This document shows, one piece after another, positions 60,768-64,000 of a stretch of 64,000 nucleotides of DNA. The stretch lies in NCBI RefSeq assembly GCF_900114495.1, contig NZ_FOZI01000005.1, positions 124,001 through 188,000 on the forward strand. The letters are read 5' to 3'. This DNA comes from Dyella sp. OK004. GTDB lineage: Bacteria; Pseudomonadota; Gammaproteobacteria; Xanthomonadales; Rhodanobacteraceae. Position 1 is the first letter of the stretch. The number at the start of each line of letters is the position of its first letter. The notes below the pieces were generated by a model that searched no databases, was not told the DNA's origin, and was given only the letters and a program-made list of their open reading frames with translations. Position numbers and translations under genes: made by a program.

Positions 60768-61622
60768 TCAGTTGGAAGCTTTCTGCTGCTCCGCCCAACG
60801 CGTCACACCGCTGTGCCCATTCAAGAACGGCACCGCCGTTTCCACCATCCGCGGTGACGCGAAAATATCGTAATGGGTGAGGTCCGGCAGGATCGCGAGG
60901 CGATTGCGGGGCATATGTTCGCGCTGCCAGCCGGCATCTTTGAGGCCGCCGCCGAGCAGTTGGTAGAAGCGGGTCTGATGTTCCAGGCGGATCATGTCGC
61001 CGTCGCCGAAGATCAGCATCACCGGCATCGGCAGTTTGGCGACGTCGGCGGACCAGTCATAAGGCTGGCGGATCCAGTCGCCCATGGCGTCGAGCAGGCG
61101 TGGGAAGTCTTCTACGTGCGGCGCTACCGCCGCGTAGGCCTGATACATCGGTGTGTTTTTCATCATCGGTGCGGCTTCGGCGGAAAGCATGACCTGTTGC
61201 GTGCGTATTTCCGGATACCAGCTGTCGTCCGCATACGGGGTGGAAACCAGCGCTAGCCGGCGCACCTGTTCCGGATGCTGCACGGCCAGGCGAAGCGCCA
61301 CGCTGCCGCCGAAGGAATAGCCCAGCACATCGGCCTGTACATGGCCGAGTTTGTTCAGCAGCACAGCCATGTCGTCGGCGATCGCTTCGCAACGGATCGG
61401 TCGGTGGCCGAGCGAACTGCGGCCGTGGCCTTGCAGGTCCACCGTAATTACCTGTCGCTGTCCTATGAGTGCTGGCAGCACGGGGCTGAACATGTCGCCG
61501 GTGCCGAGTCCGCCGTGCAACAGCAGCAGGGGTTCACCCTGGCCGTGGACTTCGTAGTAGTAATCGACACCGTTGAGTTTCAGATATCCGTTGCTGGCGG
61601 CGGGCAGGGTATGGACTGGCAT
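60768..61622 (-). CDS. Alpha/beta hydrolase
   Basis: 284 residues from ATG 61622, with GGAGG upstream. Fold marks: LLLLHGGLGTGDMFSPVLPA, TVDLQGHGRSSLG, nucleophile elbow VLGYSFGGSVALRLA, acid region MLIFGDGDMIR and His in PDLTHYDIFASP. Similar to haloperoxidase or esterase-type hydrolases. No signal peptide. Substrate unknown. It is not clearly linked to neighbours. Confidence 0.88.
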   Translation of the reverse strand: MPVHTLPAASNGYLKLNGVDYYYEVHGQGEPLLLLHGGLGTGDMFSPVLPALIGQRQVITVDLQGHGRSSLGHRPIRCEAIADDMAVLLNKLGHVQADVLGYSFGGSVALRLAVQHPEQVRRLALVSTPYADDSWYPEIRTQQVMLSAEAAPMMKNTPMYQAYAAVAPHVEDFPRLLDAMGDWIRQPYDWSADVAKLPMPVMLIFGDGDMIRLEHQTRFYQLLGGGLKDAGWQREHMPRNRLAILPDLTHYDIFASPRMVETAVPFLNGHSGVTRWAEQQKASN

Positions 61623-61753
61623 GGCGGTTCCTCCGTGAATGCGCGAGCGTGTGCAATGTGGCGATCGCGGTGCTGCAGGCAGGCATGCTGGATGCCGCCC
61701 TATATAGAAGACGAACGGGCGTGCCGCGGATCGACACCCCACCGGCGCGGCGA

Positions 61754-62767
61754 TCACCCATGCCGTACCAGCTGCTCCATCATGCCGGCGAGAATCTGAT
61801 GCGCGCGGCGCGATGGGTGGTACTCGTCCCAGAACAGATAGGCGTCTGGCGTGGCGCACGCAGGCTGCGGCACTGGAAAGGTGACTTCGCAGGCGTCGGT
61901 GGTGTTGGTGATGCCGTAGCGCGCGGCGTTGTCGATGATCTCCCGCGTCTTGCCGCCCCAGTCGAACAGGCGGATCGACAGCCCATCGGTGACTTCGGTC
62001 GCATGCAGCGTTTCCTGCAAGCGCGCGTTGTAGCGCGTGGCGAAGGCATCGGCGATGTTGGACTGGCCGGCGGAGAGAATGTATGGCAGGCCTTTCAGAT
62101 CGAACGACTCGGAGACCAGAAAGCGGCGTGCACCCAGTTTGGCGAGGCGGTGCACGGCCAGCGCGGTGTTTTCCGCGGCGCGGTCGGCCATGTCCTGAAT
62201 GGTGGCCGGTGTCTGCGTGCCAACAAGCAGCGTGCCCGGCTGGGCGAAGTCGACGAACTTGAAATAGTCGTTGGCGGAAATCGCCACGACGTAGAGCGCA
62301 TGCGGATCAGCGCGGAGGCCACCCAGGTCGTGCCGGAAACTGGCGACCTGGGCCTGGAGGCCGGTGGCGGTGTAGTCGTCCATCCAGGACTCGTAATTCT
62401 GATCGCCAGACATGGCGCCGCCAACGGCATAGTCGGTCAACTTCACATGCAGCTTATCGGCAAGATCCTCGACAGCCACTGGGCCATTGGAATAGCGCCC
62501 CTGGTAATACAGCTTGGGATTGGGCATCACCACCGCATTTGGAACACCCGCGGCCACCGCCTTGGCACTCAGATTCAGCTTGACGCCGTTGTCGGTATAG
62601 CTGTCGCCAAACGCGAAAATCTGCGTGACGGTGTCGTGCGCTTTGCCGGCTTCACTCGTGCGCGGCGCTGCGCCTGACAAGGCGAGTGCGGCGAGGGCTA
62701 GCAGGAAGAGCGAGTGCTGCCGGACTGGCCGGCGCAGGGAGAATGCCTTCCACATAGGGCTATGCAT
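61754..62767 (-). CDS. Secreted SGNH/GDSL esterase-lipase
   Basis: 337 residues, GGGAG upstream. Signal peptide (SLFLLALAALALSGAAP). Block I has the nucleophile in IFAFGDSYTDNG, block II GGAMSGDQ, block III ISANDYFKF and block V WDEYHPSRRAH with the Asp/His pair. It hydrolyses esters outside the cytoplasm, probably lipids or acylated polymers; substrate unknown. Confidence 0.9.
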   Translation of the reverse strand: MHSPMWKAFSLRRPVRQHSLFLLALAALALSGAAPRTSEAGKAHDTVTQIFAFGDSYTDNGVKLNLSAKAVAAGVPNAVVMPNPKLYYQGRYSNGPVAVEDLADKLHVKLTDYAVGGAMSGDQNYESWMDDYTATGLQAQVASFRHDLGGLRADPHALYVVAISANDYFKFVDFAQPGTLLVGTQTPATIQDMADRAAENTALAVHRLAKLGARRFLVSESFDLKGLPYILSAGQSNIADAFATRYNARLQETLHATEVTDGLSIRLFDWGGKTREIIDNAARYGITNTTDACEVTFPVPQPACATPDAYLFWDEYHPSRRAHQILAGMMEQLVRHG

Positions 62768-63019
62768 GGCCAGCTCCCGATGGGCGCAAGAGTCGGCACG
62801 CTAACGCGCGGTATGAATGTATTCCGTGAATGTGGTGTGTAGGCCTGAGGCGCACTCAAGCGTCCGCGCAAACGGCCGATAAATACCCCAGGTGCGCTTA
62901 TTTTTCTTTCAATGGCATTCGACCCCCAGTAGGGGCACTATCGTGTCCGGCGGGGCGTCATGCTTTCGCTTGTCGCGAAACCAGGCGCCCGTTGTCTCCC
63001 CTGCAAGGTGTCTCGCCAC

Positions 63020-63394
63020 ATGACCTTTCACAAGTCGCACTCGAAATGGTCCGCCAACCGCGTCAACTGGAGCGATCCGGATCTGGAAGCGTTGCTGCGC
63101 CGGTCCGAGAACTGGAAACTCGACAACCGCGGCACCTTCTCGCCGCAAGACGTACAGGTCCATGTCGGCTGGGGCGCCAGCGGCGGCCGCCACGCCGTAC
63201 TGGTATGGGAGCGCGACCAGGCCCTGGTTCTCGAAACCAACTTCCTCATTCCACCCAACGAACACGTCCGCATCGACCGCCCCACGCCTACCGGCGTGCG
63301 CAGTGTGTGGGGCACTGTGGTGGAAGGGCGCGAAGGGTATCGCGAGGAAGACAAGGTGAACGGGATTCACGTGCATTGGGTGCATGTGAGGTGA
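63020..63394 (+). CDS. Protein of unknown function
   Basis: 124 residues from ATG 63020; an in-frame ATG at 62960 is less likely. The protein has HVGWGASGGRHAVLVWERDQ, LETNFLIPPNEHVRIDRPTP and GVRSVWGTVVEGREGYREED. The beta pattern faintly recalls PilZ-type domains, but no PilZ motif is present. No signal peptide. The 250 bp before it show no gene. Confidence 0.55.
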   Translation: MTFHKSHSKWSANRVNWSDPDLEALLRRSENWKLDNRGTFSPQDVQVHVGWGASGGRHAVLVWERDQALVLETNFLIPPNEHVRIDRPTPTGVRSVWGTVVEGREGYREEDKVNGIHVHWVHVR

Positions 63395-63456
63395 TTCGCG
63401 GAAGTGGTGCGTTAAAAAAAGCGCGCCAAGTATAGAAGCGTCATCCCGAGCACCCA

Positions 63457-63496
63457 CACCCCTCCCCATCCCTCCCCTGCGAGCAGGGGAGGGAGC
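63457..63496 (+). repeat. Family A palindromic repeat, partial copy A6
   Basis: Only the right end ACCCCTCCCCATCCCTCCCC and TGCGAGCAGGGGAGGG remains. It precedes repeat B3, as A1 precedes B1. Confidence 0.65.
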
Positions 63497-63520
63497 AAGA
63501 GGTTGGCGCAGCGATGAGGG

Positions 63521-63728
63521 TTGGACGATCAGGCTGAGAAGAACGCCATCCCGACGTCTGACACTGGAAAAGGTGTAGCTACAAAGCACATCGCCTGCTC
63601 TCAGGCCATTTCTCTTTGGTTACTTTCTCTTTGGGCCAGCAAAGAGAAAGTGACTCGGACCGCGGCAGCGGTTCGAAAGCCCGCGGCAGGCGAGCCAGGG
63701 CACGCAGTCGCTAAAGCCGAGCGACAAC
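63521..63728 (+). repeat. Family B repeat, copy B3
   Basis: Contains CCATCCCGACG, GACACTGGAAAAGG, the CTTTCTCTTTG/CAAAGAGAAAG hairpin and GACCGCGGCAGCGGTTCG. The minus strand again keeps an open frame ending KEKVTKEKWPESRRCAL with stop at 63579. The stretch 63395-63826 holds only repeats. Confidence 0.83.
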
Positions 63729-63732
63729 GCCA

Positions 63733-63760
63733 CTGGATTCCGGCCTTCGCCGGAATGACG
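63733..63760. repeat. REP-like palindrome
   Basis: CTGGATTCCGGCCTTCGCCG and GAATGACG; joined to B3 in the same order as at 55.17 kb. Confidence 0.8.
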
Positions 63761-63826
63761 AAGTAGGGAAGGGTGTCGCAAGGGACGGCCTCTCACCTCA
63801 GCCCCCGTGGGAAGAGAGTCAAAGCC

Positions 63827-64000
63827 TCAAGGCTTACTAAACCCCATATGCAACGTAATCTGATCCCCAGCCTTCAACTCCGCCATCGCCGGAGGCGGAA
63901 AATGCACCCGCAACGCCATTCCCCCCGCCGTGACATCCACCGTCCCCGACTTCGGATCAGTCGCCGTCACCGTCGCCGGCATCGTATGCAGGCCCTGCAC
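63827..64000 (-). CDS. C-terminal part of a protein of unknown function
   Basis: The last 57 codons before a TGA at 63827-63829, continuing leftwards on the minus strand from the window edge. The peptide reads TVTATDPKSGTVDVTAGGMA, LRVHFPPPAMAELKAGDQIT and ends LHMGFSKP. The beta pattern resembles small periplasmic metal- or nucleic-acid-binding OB-like domains such as DUF1344/CusF. It is incomplete, so the identity is open. Confidence 0.55.
   Translation of the reverse strand: MQGLHTMPATVTATDPKSGTVDVTAGGMALRVHFPPPAMAELKAGDQITLHMGFSKP

Overview
The window looks like a GC-rich gammaproteobacterial chromosome of the Xanthomonadales (Lysobacterales), most likely near the Rhodanobacteraceae (Dyella, Luteibacter, Rhodanobacter). 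This is inferred from the high GC, a Xanthomonas/Caulobacter-type TonB-dependent receptor, a protein with an XVIPCD-like tail (signal of Xanthomonadales type IV effectors), many small secreted proteins typical of the group, and interspersed palindromic repeats of the kind found there. No rRNA, tRNA, CRISPR array or transposase was seen. About 65 genes are called; two are cut by the window ends.

Layout. 1-4.7 kb: a hydroxyproline catabolic operon on the minus strand (DapA-like lyase, three subunits of an HcnABC-like D-hydroxyproline dehydrogenase, 4-hydroxyproline epimerase) with a divergent PAS-AraC regulator. 5-17 kb: envelope and regulatory genes (two S41 peptidases, two YXWGXW-type proteins, an M48 lipoprotein, TetR plus alpha/beta hydrolase, a LytS/LytTR two-component pair, tandem TonB-C-like paralogues, YceI). 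17-23.7 kb: a PepSY membrane protein, the fused isobutyryl-CoA mutase icmF, a lipoprotein, and an unusual zinc-finger-like protein. 23.8-31.7 kb: a large TonB-dependent receptor, a subclass B3-like metallo-beta-lactamase with Glu in place of the first zinc His, a catalase-cytochrome b561 operon and a divergent AraC regulator with a cysteine cluster. 31.9-43.1 kb: mostly secreted or membrane proteins of unknown role (beta-propellers, M50 peptidase, WG-repeat lipoprotein, DUF2182, DUF899, Spy-like).

43.3-45.75 kb is the clearest foreign segment: an AT-rich two-gene operon coding for an FRG-domain protein and a DUF262 protein, flanked by a possible gene remnant and an AT-rich spacer. It is the best candidate for an undescribed, probably anti-phage, system. 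45.8-64 kb returns to host-like DNA: a signal-peptide methyltransferase, CsbD, a probable type IV secretion effector/immunity pair, a MocR regulator, an SRPBCC-ArsR operon with a clear operator palindrome, a creatininase-like protein with altered ligands, YncE-like propeller, GIY-YIG, YjdM, two esterase/hydrolases and a truncated gene at the right edge.

Repeats: family A (a 120-170 bp G/C-rich imperfect palindrome, five copies plus one partial), family B (about 205 bp, three copies, keeping one open reading frame), and classical REP-like palindromes. All lie between genes.
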